From: Tolypeutes matacus
Lineage: Eukaryota > Chordata > Mammalia > Cingulata > Chlamyphoridae
Direction: 5' to 3'
DNA length: 64,000 bases
NCBI GenBank assembly: GCA_026826555.1
Contig: JAKSZT010017954.1
Location: forward strand, 985,336 to 1,049,335
The notes under the pieces are model-generated. The model was not told the origin of the DNA. It was given only the letters and a program-made list of their open reading frames with translations, and searched no databases. The position numbers and the translations under genes were made by a program. Shown in pieces: positions 1-11,154 of the stretch (position 1 is its first letter; every line of letters starts with the position of its first letter).

Positions 1-269
1 ACTCCACAGCAGGAATGCCAGTGACTGGTAGTAGAAAGGCTGGCGCCTCTCCTGAATGTGGCTTTGATGGGGGATCTGAGATGCTCATCGCCCACTAGGC
101 TTGGTCTCTTAGAAACCATTTTGTGGCTTTGACAGGCCAAGGAAGGGTTTGTTGAGGGAGGACTCTTTCAAAGATGGCCTATTTATAACATAGGCAGAAA
201 GTGGGTCAGTTATTCTAGCAAATGAAATGAAAAATCCTGCAATGGAAAAACGACCACTTTTTCAAAGCA

Positions 270-487
270 TGGCAAATGGACAGACTTGGATTTGAATCCT
301 TGCTCCTAGTCTACTTACTAGTTGCATGGCCTCGGGCAAGTTATTTAACCTCTCAAAGTCTTATTTTCTTCATTTGTAACTTGAGGACAGAAACATACCT
401 ATTTCAGAGGTTGTGGGGAAGACATTGAGAAGCTGTATGCGAAGCACTTGCGAGAGTCGGCGCTCAGTATGTATTAGTTACTATTAT
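270..487 (+). repeat. MIR SINE
   Basis: Contains the MIR core 'ggcaagttatttaacctct' with flanking 'tttgaatcctt' and the downstream GTGxGGA-type tail. Diverged. Confidence 0.75.
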
Positions 488-1019
488 CCTGGAGCCTCTG
501 CTCCTCGAGGTGAGGGCTTGGGAAGAGGAAGGGGAGCTCTCTTTGTGTCCCCTGTGGTGGGGAGTGGGCAGTCGAGGTGGGGTGATCTCTTCTATACCAT
601 AAAACATTTTACAGCTTTCCTTTTAGACCTTGTTTCCTGGGCCATTTCCCAGAAGCCTATCAATCCATGAGCCACAATCCCTCCCTGGGGAACAGCGTTC
701 CCGGCTCCCTCAGCATGCCCAGCCAGGAGCCGCCTATCCCTCCAGCCCCAGCTTCTCCAACAGCCTTCACACGGACGTCCCTGCAATCTCCTCCACCTGT
801 TCCCATAATTGCTTTTCCCATTTGGTCTTGGGATAATTGTTAGAAGAGCAATTTGAGAGGGCATCTGGAGACCCACACAAATGACATTTCAGCTCTAAAA
901 TTCCAAGATTGGAGCATGTAAACTAGGTGACCAGCTGTCTCCTGAGGCCTGGAGATAACCAGGTAAGCACAGACGCCTCTGGCAAGTAGACAAAGAGGCA
1001 GTTGGCAAGGGGTCTCCCT
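488..1019. other. Unannotated unique sequence
   Basis: No coding, RNA or recognisable repeat signal. Short open frames on both strands lack protein character. Confidence 0.5.
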
Positions 1020-1345
1020 TCCTTCCTCTCCTTAATGCTCAATGACCTGATCACATCGTCAGCAAGTTAAAGGTTCAGCTGCTTACAAGACCACCTGGGC
1101 TCCCAGGAAATGCAGTTCCTATGTTGGCAGGACCAACATTAGGACTAGTTCTTACAACCCCTACCAAGAACACTTTCAACTTACCAGCTTTTACAGAGAG
1201 AAGAGAGTGCCAAGGCTCTATAAAACTCTGGAGTTATGCACAGCCTTTGCCCCCTTTTTCCCAGGGGAGATGGCAACTTTACCACTAATAAAAGAAGCCT
1301 TTTCTGCACTTTGTGCTCGGGACCCAGAACTCAGCCATTCATCAA
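1020..1345 (+). repeat. Possible endogenous retroviral LTR
   Basis: A TATAAAA (near 1220) is followed about 70 bp later by AATAAAAG and then 'ctttgtgctcgggaccca', the order of U3, poly(A) signal and U5 in ERV1-type LTRs. No internal viral sequence is attached. Family unknown. Confidence 0.4.
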
Positions 1346-3865
1346 TGGGATGAGGACCTCATTGGGGGCTGGGGAGGCCAGGTGGGCCTATTACTACAGT
1401 CACTAACATCCCTTCTCCAGTTTACCTCCATGAACTCCTTGGCTGCCTGGTAACTGGATGGGCACTCAAGCAGGAGTGAATGCGTGAACACCTACTATGT
1501 ACCAGAAGCTCAGCTCGACCCTGTGCATATAGAGATGCCCTTAAAGAGTGCCAGGGTCCATCCAGGGTGGTCTCTGAGTGAGTCAACTTAACCAGGGTAC
1601 TCTGAATGGACAGCTCTGCAACAGTCCCAGTTTCTTGTTCCTTTTCTTCCTTCTCCAAAGGTTCTTCCAGGGCCTAGTGCAATGTGTGGCGACCAGCTAC
1701 ACTCCTCTGGCAGAGTTGAGGTGACACAGATGCAACATCTGTCACCTGCTGGGTCGTAGGGGCTAACCTGGCTGACTGCCTGGTGATGGATTCAGCGGGA
1801 AGGGAGGTGGGTGAAGAGGATGAGATGGCCTCCCTCCCCGTGTGACCTTGGTGGAAGAGAACGACCGACAACCATCCCAGAGAAGGCAGGACACGTCTTC
1901 AGTCAGGCTGCACACGTCTCCATCCACGACTGCCTTGAACCACAAATCCATTTGCTTGGACTTCAGTGCCCACTACCGTTTACAGGCAGCCAATCCACCC
2001 CGCTTTTCCGGGTCTCGGAGTGTTCCAAGGTGCCGTGGAGAATACAGCAGACCAGATGTGGTTCAGCCTGTTTCAGAAGAAAAAGGCACATAAAAAAATA
2101 ATGAGACCAGAGCATTAAATGAATGCTAAATGGGCTTTCCCGGCAGTGAATTCGCCCAGAAGTTCCAAGGTGGAGCCTAATTGTGGGTCGACACCGTTCT
2201 GGGACGGCTTCAGGGAAGAAGCGGGCTTTGGGCCAGCCTTAAAGGATGGACAGAATTCAGAGTGGTGGTGGTGGTGATAGTCCAGGGCTGTTATTATTCC
2301 GGGGGTACTGAAGAATGACGGTGACTGTTACTGCTCAGGATATAGTTTGCTCACCACTCCCCTTGTGAAGTAAACGCTTCACCTGGGGCTTTCTCCTTTC
2401 TCTCTGCTGTAATCATACGAGGAAAGAGCCAGAGCCAGAGGCCTGAGCGTTCGTGCAGCAGCTATGCTTCTCAGAAACGGGAGCTTGCAGCATTCCCGTT
2501 TCCTGTGGTCTCATTCCAGGGCAGACCGGTGCCGAGGGCATGGCAACACACAAGCTCAGCCTTGTGTGGAGCATGGGGAGGGAAGATGGATGCTCTCAGG
2601 AGCCAGGGTTGGGAGGGGACTTTATTGCTTTGGGGGATCACAGACTCCAAACCTCAGCCTGGCTTTGCTGGCGTGATACATATGGCCAAACATTTGGACA
2701 GAATTTTGATAGAGTGTCAAAGAATTCACACGCTAAGAGAAATCTTTGAATACTACGAATAAGAGAAAATCTCCGTTCCTCTCTTAATTCATCCTAGAGA
2801 GATCCCCTGTGAATGGGGCAAGGGCAGGAAAACCCTTGGATGGAGGTGAGCAGTCATTAGACATGAGAACTGACGTGGAGGGCTGCAGTCCAGAATGAGC
2901 AGAACCCACTGCCAGGGCCAAGCCGTGGGAGTGTCACACAGGAGAAAACTGACATCCTCAAAGAAGGAAATGATGTTCGAGAAAACCACCTCACCTGACG
3001 TCACCTGAGCCACTGTGGGGCTGAATCTTTTTGAGAGGAATGAGTCAGGGGCTGGTGATCATTTGAGAAACCAGCTTAGTCACCCCCGGATTCTGACTAG
3101 AGCGAGCCCCAGGGGCTCTGGCCTAATGAGGCCCTGCAGCCGACGAAGGGGGGGGGTGGCACAAGGATAACCGTACAGGGGGCCTCCAAAGGCACTCGGT
3201 AGGAAACGTTCACGGCAGAGAAAAACACGAGGGAGGGTGAATTTAGAAAAAGATTTTGTTGGAACTTGCATCTTTTTCGTCTTTGAGTAAGGGAGAGGGA
3301 GGCTGTGGCCTCAAGGAACACTGGCACCCTTCTGGAGGGCCTTTGTTCTGATGACACTCAGTTGTGCCCACGTAATCCTTCAGGGTCCAGGTGTGGGGGT
3401 ACCGAAGGCCGAGCACGAGGGAAGAATTCCAGCTCCGTGGCACTCGGCAGTTTATTTTTTCCAGGGGATTACAATTTTTCATCTATCTTTCCTCCTCCTT
3501 CATCATTCCTCTGAGTAGCCTAGTGTCACTTCTTCTGTTCCTTGTCTTAACCGCGTGGTGGTGTGTGGGCACCTCTCTTTCCATAGGGAACCTGTGGGCT
3601 TGTCACATGCTCGACCCAGTATCTGATACCATTCTTGGTTTCCCACGGGCAAGTGACTGCCTTGGTTTCCCTTTCTGTCAGGAGACTGGGAAGTAAATGG
3701 GATTTGGAGTATTAGCTGTGCATCTACCTTATTTATTTCCAAAGTGGAGATGATGTATACCACCATGTGGCCAGGGAGGCAGGGGGCTCCCTCTCCCTTC
3801 CCGTTGACTTCCCAGTCAACACTACTCCTGGGGCCTCTACCTCAGGAGACAGGGAAAGGCACGCA
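1346..3865. other. Unannotated non-coding sequence
   Basis: No gene or clear repeat recognised. A run of nine or more G occurs near 3150. All open frames are short and overlap on both strands. Confidence 0.5.
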
Positions 3866-4480
3866 TTCATTCCTTCAGTTGCTCATGCGTTCAGCCACTC
3901 AATAGATCTTTACTGGGCCCTACGGAGTGCCAGGCCCTGTGCTTAGTGCTGGGGATATGACAGTGAACAAAACGAACACCATCCCCAACCTAGAAGCTAC
4001 CTCCTAGAGGGGAAGGGAGGCAGTACAGGGTGGAAAGTGTTTTTAACTCGAGAAGTACTCGGTGCCACAGAAGCATCCAGGAGAGTCACATAGCCCAGAC
4101 TCAGGGGGCATCAGCCTGCTGAAATATCGGGGGAACTCCTTCCAGAGAAAATGGTGAGGGAGCAGAGTGGAAGGAGCCGAGAGAAGTCCAGCTTTGTCGG
4201 ATAATATAGCACGTGAGGTGGAGGGTGGCAAGGAAGGAGGCAGGAAAGAAGGAACCAAGGCACCCAGGGCCCTAGAGGCCGTATAAGGAGTTCAGACTTG
4301 ATCCTAAGACCATAAGATATCAGAAGGTTTTTTATTTTTTAAATTTTAGGAGGTGCCAGGGATTGGACCCAGGACCTCATACATGGGGAGCAGGCGCTCA
4401 GCCACTGAGCTACATCCGCTCCCAGGAAGAGTTTTAAATTGTGGGGGGAATGACCTGAGCAACTGTGTCGTTTATCCCTT
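3866..4480 (+). repeat. Ancient mammal-wide repeat, copy A (split by SINE)
   Basis: Carries 'gtgccaggccctgtgctta', 'gggatatgacagtgaacaaa' and 'gttcagacttgatcct', then resumes after the SINE at 4325-4423 with 'gtggggggaatgacctgagc'. The same family recurs at 24.9-27.1, 40.6, 42.8 and 56.6 kb. I cannot give its family name with confidence. Confidence 0.5.
4325..4423 (-). repeat. DAS-SINE monomer, tRNA part only
   Basis: Antisense copy: T-rich end, then 'aggtgccagggattggaccc' and 'gagctacatccgctccc', the complement of the tRNA-derived head. Short variant lacking the body. Confidence 0.85.
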
Positions 4481-4879
4481 CCTTTGGCCACCCAAGGCTG
4501 CCACCATGAGATGAGCTGTCAAATTTGGGGGAAACGTGGTGAAAGAGTGAGCTTGATAGCTCTCTCTTGACTTCCTCATGAAACAAAATTTCCAAGAGGC
4601 ACTGTGAGCAGAATGAACAATGAAGCTAGGTGTGCGTCCGTGGTGACTTCGATGGGAGTTGCTAATTCCTGGATTTGAGAGGGAAAATATCATCTTGTGT
4701 AGGAAAGACAGGTGCACCGGGACTGATGTTTTGGGACGGACATTCTTAAAGAAACATCCCTCTCTTGTGGCCTGTTCAGGTATTGCTAACTGAAGATCTG
4801 CAAATATAGGCATAAGGGAGTGTCTCTTGATTCTCATTCTGAAAACCAGGAGAAATTAAGTCAGCTTATGGCTCCCAGG

Positions 4880-5115
4880 AGATTCCCCACCTTTTTTTTT
4901 TTAAAGAGAAATCTGAATATATATGTATATAATATATGTATATGTATCAGGAAAAAAATGATAGAAAGACACTCAAATGTTACTAGTGGGGTTCTTTCTG
5001 AAATAAAGGTGACTAATGGTTTTTTCATTTTGTTTATATGTGTTTAAATTTTTTTTCTGCTATGGACATGTATTACTTTTGTTCATAAGAAAAAAGAGCA
5101 GCATTTTAAAAAGAA
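4880..5115 (+). repeat. Old L1 3' end-like AT-rich segment
   Basis: AT-rich stretch with 'atgtattacttttgttcata' resembling the tail of ancient L1ME/L1MC elements. Weak assignment. Confidence 0.35.
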
Positions 5116-5261
5116 CCGAAATGACAAAAAAGTGCTCTGAGATGGGACTAAGTGGAGGCCAAATGGCTGATGTGGCGTCGAGGGGCTTGGTGAGGAGTTG
5201 CTGCCTAGCCCAGCTCCCTGTTCCCTTCCAAACCCAGGCAGCACCAAACCTGCTGGTTATA

Positions 5262-5400
5262 ACAGCCACACACAGAAAATAACAAGTGTTGGTGAGGATG
5301 TGGAGAAATTGGAACCTTGCACATAGCTGGTGGGAATGCCAAATGGTACAGCTACTGTGGAAAACAGTGTGGCAGTTGCTCAAAAAGATAAACAGAATTT
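5262..5400 (+). repeat. L1M 3' fragment
   Basis: 'gttggtgaggatgtggagaa' and 'ctggtgggaatgccaaatgg' match the conserved block after L1 ORF2. Short, 5'-truncated. Confidence 0.8.
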
Positions 5401-5517
5401 ACCAGAGTATTTTCCTTCAGTTTTCATCTGATGATTTTCAATGAACATATTGCCTTCAAAGAGGGTTTTGGGGCTCCCTTCTCTCAGATAACTCCTTCCC
5501 TCACAGGAAGATCTAGA

Positions 5518-5832
5518 ACTGCATGGTTCAATCTGGCAGCTACCAGCCACATGTGGCTACTGAGCACTTGAAATGTGGCCTGTCCAAACTGAGATGTGCT
5601 GTAAGTATACAGTACATGTCCAATTTTGAAGACTTAGTGAAAAAAAAAAAAAAGAATGTAAAGTATCTCCATTGAACTGATTACATGCTGAAAATACGTT
5701 TTAAATATAATGGATTAAGTGAACTATATTAAAATGAATTTCACCTGCTCCTTTTAGCTTTTTTAATGTGGCAACTAGAAAATTTTAAGTTAAACACATG
5801 GCTCGCATTATATTTCTACTGGACAGCGCTTA
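5518..5832. repeat. hAT-type non-autonomous DNA transposon
   Basis: Contains 'ccacatgtggctactgagca' and 'cttgaaatgtggcctgtcc' and ends at 'ctggacagcgct', the signature of a MER-class hAT-Charlie MITE. The exact subfamily name is uncertain. Confidence 0.65.
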
Positions 5833-5844
5833 TGTAGAACTTGC

Positions 5845-5993
5845 CACTCAGAGTGTGGTCTGCTCTGAGGTCTACACCACCTGGGAGGCTCTCAGAAATG
5901 CAGACTCTCAGGCTCTACCCCAGAGCTGAGTCAGAATCTGCATTTTAACAAGATCCTCCGGTGATCCACAGGCACAGGGAAGTTTGAGAAGCA
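5845..5993 (+). repeat. MER5A DNA transposon
   Basis: 'gtctacaccacctgggaggc' and 'tctgcattttaacaagatcc' match the 189-bp MER5A consensus. Confidence 0.8.
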
Positions 5994-6259
5994 GATTTGA
6001 AATACTGTACTCAACAAATCAACAAGAAAGATAATGTCAACAGTTCCTGACATCTTAATTTAGTTTCCAGAATAATTCCACATTTATTTAGTTTGATCTT
6101 GAGGAGCATCTTCATATGAACTTAGTGCAGACTCTGACTTTACTGATCCTGGAAAATGTTTCTGAACTTTTCTAAGCCTATGACGGGTCAGATATAAAAT
6201 ATCTTTTCCTCAGAATTCCTGGGATGATTACTTAAGCTAGAACATGCTTTGTAGAAGTC

Positions 6260-6291
6260 ACACACACACACACACACAAACACACACAGTA
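6260..6291. repeat. (CA)n microsatellite
   Basis: CA repeat with one interruption. Confidence 0.9.
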
Positions 6292-6929
6292 CACACGATT
6301 CCTGTTTAGAGACATATAAACTGAGGCTAAGTGAAATGAACTTGCCCAGGTTTACCCTGTGAGTGCTCCTCAATGCTGGGTCTTCTGCGTCTAGTCAGGA
6401 CCTCCTCGTGACACCTGCTGCCTCTCAGAAGCTTAGGGTGGGCTTCTCTAATTCACATTAAACGCTGTTAGCAAAGACTCTTTAGCTTGCCACGTGACAT
6501 GTCAGTTCTGCCATGCAGCGGGTTTCCTGGGGTGTGAATTCTCTGCTTAAGGAAGCAGAGGAACGTGGGCTCCTCTCGGTGCAGGTGGATCCACAAGCGG
6601 CCCAGGGCCAGGGGTACTGAAGTGAAGAAGCCACACTCAGGGTGCTGCCTTAGGTTGCTTGGAGTCACGTGGCCTCTGACAGGCCAGGCTGCAGTGAACT
6701 TCCAATTTCCCAGGACTCTCAGGGCACACACCTCCTCAGAAACAGCTGCGCCTCAGCTCCTGCTGGGCTGGATCGTTCTCTGGAGAAATCCTGGCAACCC
6801 AATCCCAGGGAAAAAAGTCCTTGAGATTCATACCTTGGTAACTGCCTATTCCTTCTGAGGTGTCAGCTGCCACCAAGCCCTCTTACTCTCCCACTTCACA
6901 GGGCTCTCACCTGAAGCACCTCTCCACAG

Positions 6930-7450
6930 GCCTGTCCATCCGGGGACATTGAGTATGTTCTTTCCAGGATATCTGTTAAATGCTTTATGCTGCCTCTTGA
7001 CTTCTGAACCTCTGGAGAAATGGGGAGGCTGCGAATCAAGGCTATGGGTAGCCGGTGTTTTCCCTGCAGGCTTCAAACAGGTTGTTTTAGGGGCTAAACA
7101 TGAAGCCTCTGCATGTTTATCAATGTGCAGGGTCACTTCCGGGTGTGGATTTTCTGAAGGCCTTCCCACAATCCAGGGGCTCATAGGGCTTCTCTCCCTA
7201 GGCATGACTTCCCCAATGTTTAGTCAGGGCGAGCGCCCACGGAAGACGCTTTCATGCTCCTTGCCCCCAGAGGGCTTCTCTCCCTAGCTCTGAAGCTCTG
7301 GTGTTCAGTGACGGCTGAGCTCTGCCGAGGGCCTTTCCACATGCTTTACACTTGAGGGGTTTTCTCCTGTGTGGAGTCTCCGAGGGGAGAGCTCTACCGA
7401 AGGTCATTCCCTTTCTACATATATAAGGTTTCTCTCCAGCGTGGACTCTC
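6930..7450 (-). pseudogene. Degenerate C2H2 zinc-finger array
   Basis: Several finger remnants are readable in shifting minus-strand frames: [19 protein letters not shown] (7400-7450; second Cys lost), [19 protein letters not shown] (about 7330-7375; linker changed), [18 protein letters not shown] with LTKHW in another frame (7200-7280), and GEKPYEPLDCGKAFRKS (7145-7200; first Cys is now Pro). Frameshifts and stops separate them and the His pairs are mostly gone. The array cannot form a functional protein. Further relics below 7145 are too decayed to read. Confidence 0.75.
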
Positions 7451-7569
7451 TGGTGCTAAGAGCTGAGCATGGTTGGAAATGAGTCACATGATCTGCTTCT
7501 AGGGGGTCTCTTGCCTATCCACCTTCTCTGATTTGGGACATGGGACTTACCTGGCCTGCAGGCTTGGTT

Positions 7570-7823
7570 GCCTGCGTCACCTTAATGGCTTCTCTCTCCT
7601 CTCCTGCTTGAAATTCTTCTCTTGGGAAGGGACGTTGCTTGGCCTCTCCTCTGAGAGGTTCCCCAGATGCTGCTCTAAGGTACAGGGACACTCAGAGGTG
7701 TCTCCCAGCCCTGGCGCCCACAGAGCTTTCCTGGAGAGTCTTCTTGAGGTTGCCCTGTGGGATCTTCTTCAGAAAGTTCCTGAGCTGAGGTGAACCCCTT
7801 GTTCTCAGTCCTGATGTCGCCAC
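7570..7823 (-). pseudogene. Linker exon relic of the SCAN/C2H2 gene
   Basis: After an intact acceptor (TGATTTCAG, exon from 7823) the minus strand reads GGDIRTENKGFTSAQELSEE, the kind of segment that follows a KRAB exon in SCAN/KRAB finger proteins. A stop is reached near 7675, but a one-base shift restores LEQHLGNLSEERPSNVPSQE, ending KPLR-stop near 7580. The frameshift and stop mark it as non-coding now. No KRAB A box was found between this exon and the SCAN relic. Confidence 0.7.
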
Positions 7824-8569
7824 CTGAAATCATAAGAAGAAAATGGTCTATTTCCTCTGTGAAAAAAGCCATCTAAATAAAATCCATGCCTACCATAGGG
7901 TCTGGATCATATAAACTCTGGTATATCCATCCTGTGGCACAGAATACAACGATGAAAAATGAGGTTGCAGTAGAATACTTAATGATCTGAAAAGGCACAC
8001 GGTTTTTTATATGAAGTGAGAGTATGAACTATTTTCATTTTCTTTTTTGCTCATGTATATTTTCTAAATGTTCTATAATGAACATGCTTTACTTTTATGA
8101 TAAGGAAAAATTATTTCACAAATCTGGGGCAAAGATGGGGAGAAAGAACAGGAGACTGAAGAGGTAGGTAGGGTGACAGGAGGGAAGCCTGAGATGTTTG
8201 GAAAGAATAACTTGAGCAATCCTGGCCACAAAGGAAAAGGCTGTGGCAAGCTGGCAGCTGAGGAAGCCACCCCAAGGGGCTGAGGTTAGGGACCTCCAAA
8301 GAGGGAGTCCTGAGGCGTCCCTTCAGGGGTAGGGAGAAAGGCAGGAGGAGCAGCTTATAGCATAGGGTTGGAAGCTTCCAAGCGCCATAGGAGGGCAGCA
8401 GTGGATGGCAGTGTGAGGTAACTGCAGAAAGGGTAAAAGGAAGGAGCCGAGGGAGAGGGAAGAGAGCTGGGTTTGAGGGTGTGATCCTATGTTCGAAAAA
8501 AAACCTCATAAATATCATATTTATGATATTATCACAAACGTAATTAAAATAATTATCAAATTAATGTTT

Positions 8570-8765
8570 ACCACTTTGTAGTTTACAAAGTATTTTCTCA
8601 TCCATCATTTTATTTGGTGCTCACTGTCAAGGACATTGAGGCTCAGAGAAGTTAAGTACTTGCCCAAGATCACCCAGCTAGGATAGGGCAGAGCCAGGCC
8701 TGGAATCCAGGGCTGTTGGCCCCAGCGCTCCTTTCCTGTACTCTACTGCTGAGCTGTCTTCAGTA
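8570..8765 (-). repeat. MIR SINE
   Basis: 'gaagttaagtacttgcccaa' and 'gatcacccagctaggatagg' are the reverse complement of the MIR core. Confidence 0.75.
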
Positions 8766-8817
8766 TGGACATGAAGGTGTAAGGAAGCTGTAGCCAAGGA
8801 GGGTATTAAAAATATTT

Positions 8818-9221
8818 AAGGGAAGCGGATGTGGCTCAAGTGATTGGGCTCCTGTCTACCATATAGGAGGTCCAGGTTTCGATTCCCGGGGCCTCCTGGT
8901 GAAGGCAAGCTGGCCCACGCAGAGTGCTGGCCCACACGGAGTGCTGGCCCATGTGGAGAGCTAGCACAACAAGATGATGCAACAAAAAGACACACAGAGG
9001 AGAGACAATAAGATATGCAGCAGACCAGGGAGCTGAGGCGGTGCAAAAGATTAAGCACCTCTCTCCCACTCTGGAAGGTCCCAGGATCAGTTCCCGGTGT
9101 CGCCTAGAGAGAAGACAAGCAGACAAAGAAGAACACCCAGCGAATGGACATAGACAGCAAGCGCAAAACAACGAGGGTAGGGGGAGACATATATAAATAA
9201 ATAAGTCTTTAAAAAAAAAAT
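8818..9221 (+). repeat. DAS-SINE, dimeric
   Basis: Head 'gggaagcggatgtggctcaa', B box region 'ggtttcgattcccgg', a long body with 'ctggcccacgcagagtg' units, a second tRNA-like unit near 9030-9110, and a poly(A) tail. Open frames on the minus strand here are SINE artefacts. Confidence 0.92.
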
Positions 9222-9426
9222 CACAACTGGTAGGACCCAAACACTGACCAATCAGAACAGAAGCTGGCCTCAGCACTGGAGACAAGGCAATAACCCTTCG
9301 ATGCTGGACCCTAAAGGGGTCCTGAGAGAACATGGGAGAGTGGCTGAGGTGGCCAGGGTGGCTGGCAGGGCCCTCAGGGCACAGAGAAGCAGCTGGTGAC
9401 CAACTAGTGCAGAAGCGTTTCAATAC

Positions 9427-9699
9427 TTTAACAACCTAGCCAGCCACTCTGATGGACACCAGCTGAATGCCATCGTGCCTATGGCCTCCCCTACTTCTAT
9501 GTCACATGGGTTCCAATGGGGACAGGACACACTAGGAGTTGTTGTCCGATGTGTCAACAATTACTTCAGTGTGGCATGTGGCAGCTCTTTTGCCAAACCA
9601 CACTCCAAAGAGAAGGAACTTGATGTTCCCCTGATGTATGTTTCTATGGATGCGTCCAAATCTGTGGAGTCAACTCTTGGTTGCTCACGCAAAGATTAG
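9427..9699 (+). other. Unrecognised open frame of about 90 codons
   Basis: A plus-strand frame ending at TAG 9699 reads through SDGHQLNAIVPMASP, GFQWGQDTLGVVVRCVNNYF and ELDVPLMYVSMDASKS. The composition looks protein-like, but there is no good start codon near its beginning and I do not recognise the family. It lies just after a DAS-SINE, in the interval between the SCAN and finger relics. It may be a remnant of a processed gene copy or chance. Confidence 0.25.
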
Positions 9700-9979
9700 T
9701 GGGCATTGCTAATCTAAAACAGGAACTTTGTTGTCTTTTTATTTGCCTCTGCAAAGAGTGTTTACAGCCCCACTATAAAGGAATGTACTGAGTTCTAGGA
9801 ATTTACAGCAAACAAAAACAGTGATGTAATGAATCCTGTCTGAAGGAGGCGAGAGAAGTGTGTCCAGTCCCTCCATCCTGCCCTGCTCCTCCCCCTGGGT
9901 TGGGATGCATACCTTCTTGATTTCCAACCCCTCTCCCATTTCAAAAAAGCCCCATGCTGTGTAAAGTGTAGCTACTCAG

Positions 9980-10429
9980 GGAAAGAATGACACTCAGGTG
10001 TGGCTGATGCGCCCCTGGCTGAGAAGAGGGTATGTATTCTCTTTGGTGTCCTACAGTGGTCTCAGCCTGAGTCCTGGACTCAGCTCTAGGATGAGCTCCT
10101 GGCTCTGCCGCTTGAGCCTCGGCCACTGGCAGCAGAGCTCCCACGGACATCTCAGAATGTCTTGAGGCACAAACCTCCTGGCAGGACTGTCTGAAGTGCT
10201 GATGGGCCAGCTCTAAGCTGGAGGGATGATTCCCTTGGAGCAGGGTCTCTTTCCCCCACAAAAGGTCCTCTTTCAGCATCTTCACCATCAGAATTCTGTC
10301 CTGCTTTGGAAGGATCTGGGGGGCCAAGGACATAGCCCTTCTCATTGCTGTGGCCATTCTTGACTGGAAAAGTCCCCAAGGAGGCTCACTTGTGCTGGAG
10401 GAGGGTTGAGCTTCAGAGAAACTCCTCAT
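9980..10429 (-). pseudogene. SCAN-domain exon relic of a zinc-finger gene
   Basis: Minus-strand translation gives an N-terminal block typical of SCAN zinc-finger proteins (ILPKQDRILMVKMLKED, then SLELAHQHFRQSCQEV). At the point where GPREALSRLRELC is expected the frame slips by one base; the other frame then reads ELCCQWPRLKRQSQELILEL, the second half of a SCAN domain. One indel therefore breaks the domain. SCAN domains mediate dimerisation of KRAB/C2H2 transcription factors; this copy could not. With the finger relics 2.5 kb downstream on the same strand it looks like one decayed gene. The parent gene is not identified. Confidence 0.75.
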
Positions 10430-10499
10430 GAGCTGCTACTTTTTTTTTTTCCAGAAACATTCCTGAAATACATAAAATACAGTTTTTCATTAAAAACTC

Positions 10500-10700
10500 T
10501 TTTATTATGGAAGTTTCAATCCCATTAGAGTGGACCGAATGATACAACGAACTCTCACGTACTCATCGCCCAGCTTCAATAACTGGTCATTTCTGCCATT
10601 CTTGTTTCATCCATCCCTTTCCACACTTCACATCCCTCTTTTACAAAAAATTTCATCTTGTAATTTATTAATTGAAGTACTTGGGTCGTCCTTAGACTGA
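10500..10700 (-). repeat. Possible old L1/L2 fragment
   Basis: 'actcatcgcccagcttcaat' and 'cattcttgtttcatccatcc' resemble a motif common in old L1 3' UTRs. Weak. Confidence 0.35.
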
Positions 10701-10899
10701 AATAACCCTTAATATATGTTTGAGCGCTTATTCTGTGCCAGACACTGTGCTTTGTGCTGCAAATATGGGCGTGAGCATTCAGCCGTGCCCCTTTGGGGCA
10801 AATCCTTCAATCTCCCTGGGCGTCGGTTCCCTCTTCTCTAACAGAAGAAGACTGGACTAGATGATACGTAAAGGCTGCGCTACAACCCACTCCATGTTT

Positions 10900-11112
10900 C
10901 TACGCAAAACTCCAGGGAACTCTCGACGTGAACTACGGCGAGCAGGGCCAGCAGCCTGACTAGAGGGGCGAGCGGGCGGCGGTGCCGAGGCAGATCTGCG
11001 CCGACAGCCGCCCACCTAGTGGCCGGTCCCTGGGTGCCCGGCCTCTGGGACGTCCAATCGGGGCTGAAGGCAGAGGTCACGCGAGAGGAGCCCGTCCCGG
11101 ACGCCAGAAAAT

Positions 11113-11154
<42 letters not shown>

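Noticed and set aside
1..6800. Search for FIS1 exons, the expected left neighbour
   Set aside because: No segment matched the FIS1 N-terminus or TPR region; FIS1 probably lies left of the window.
8836..9423. 195-codon minus-strand frame
   Set aside because: Most of it is the reverse complement of a DAS-SINE; the same peptide pieces recur at other SINE copies.
7900..9970. Search for a KRAB A-box exon between the finger and SCAN relics
   Set aside because: No VTFEDVAV-like sequence seen in any frame; it may be lost or never present.
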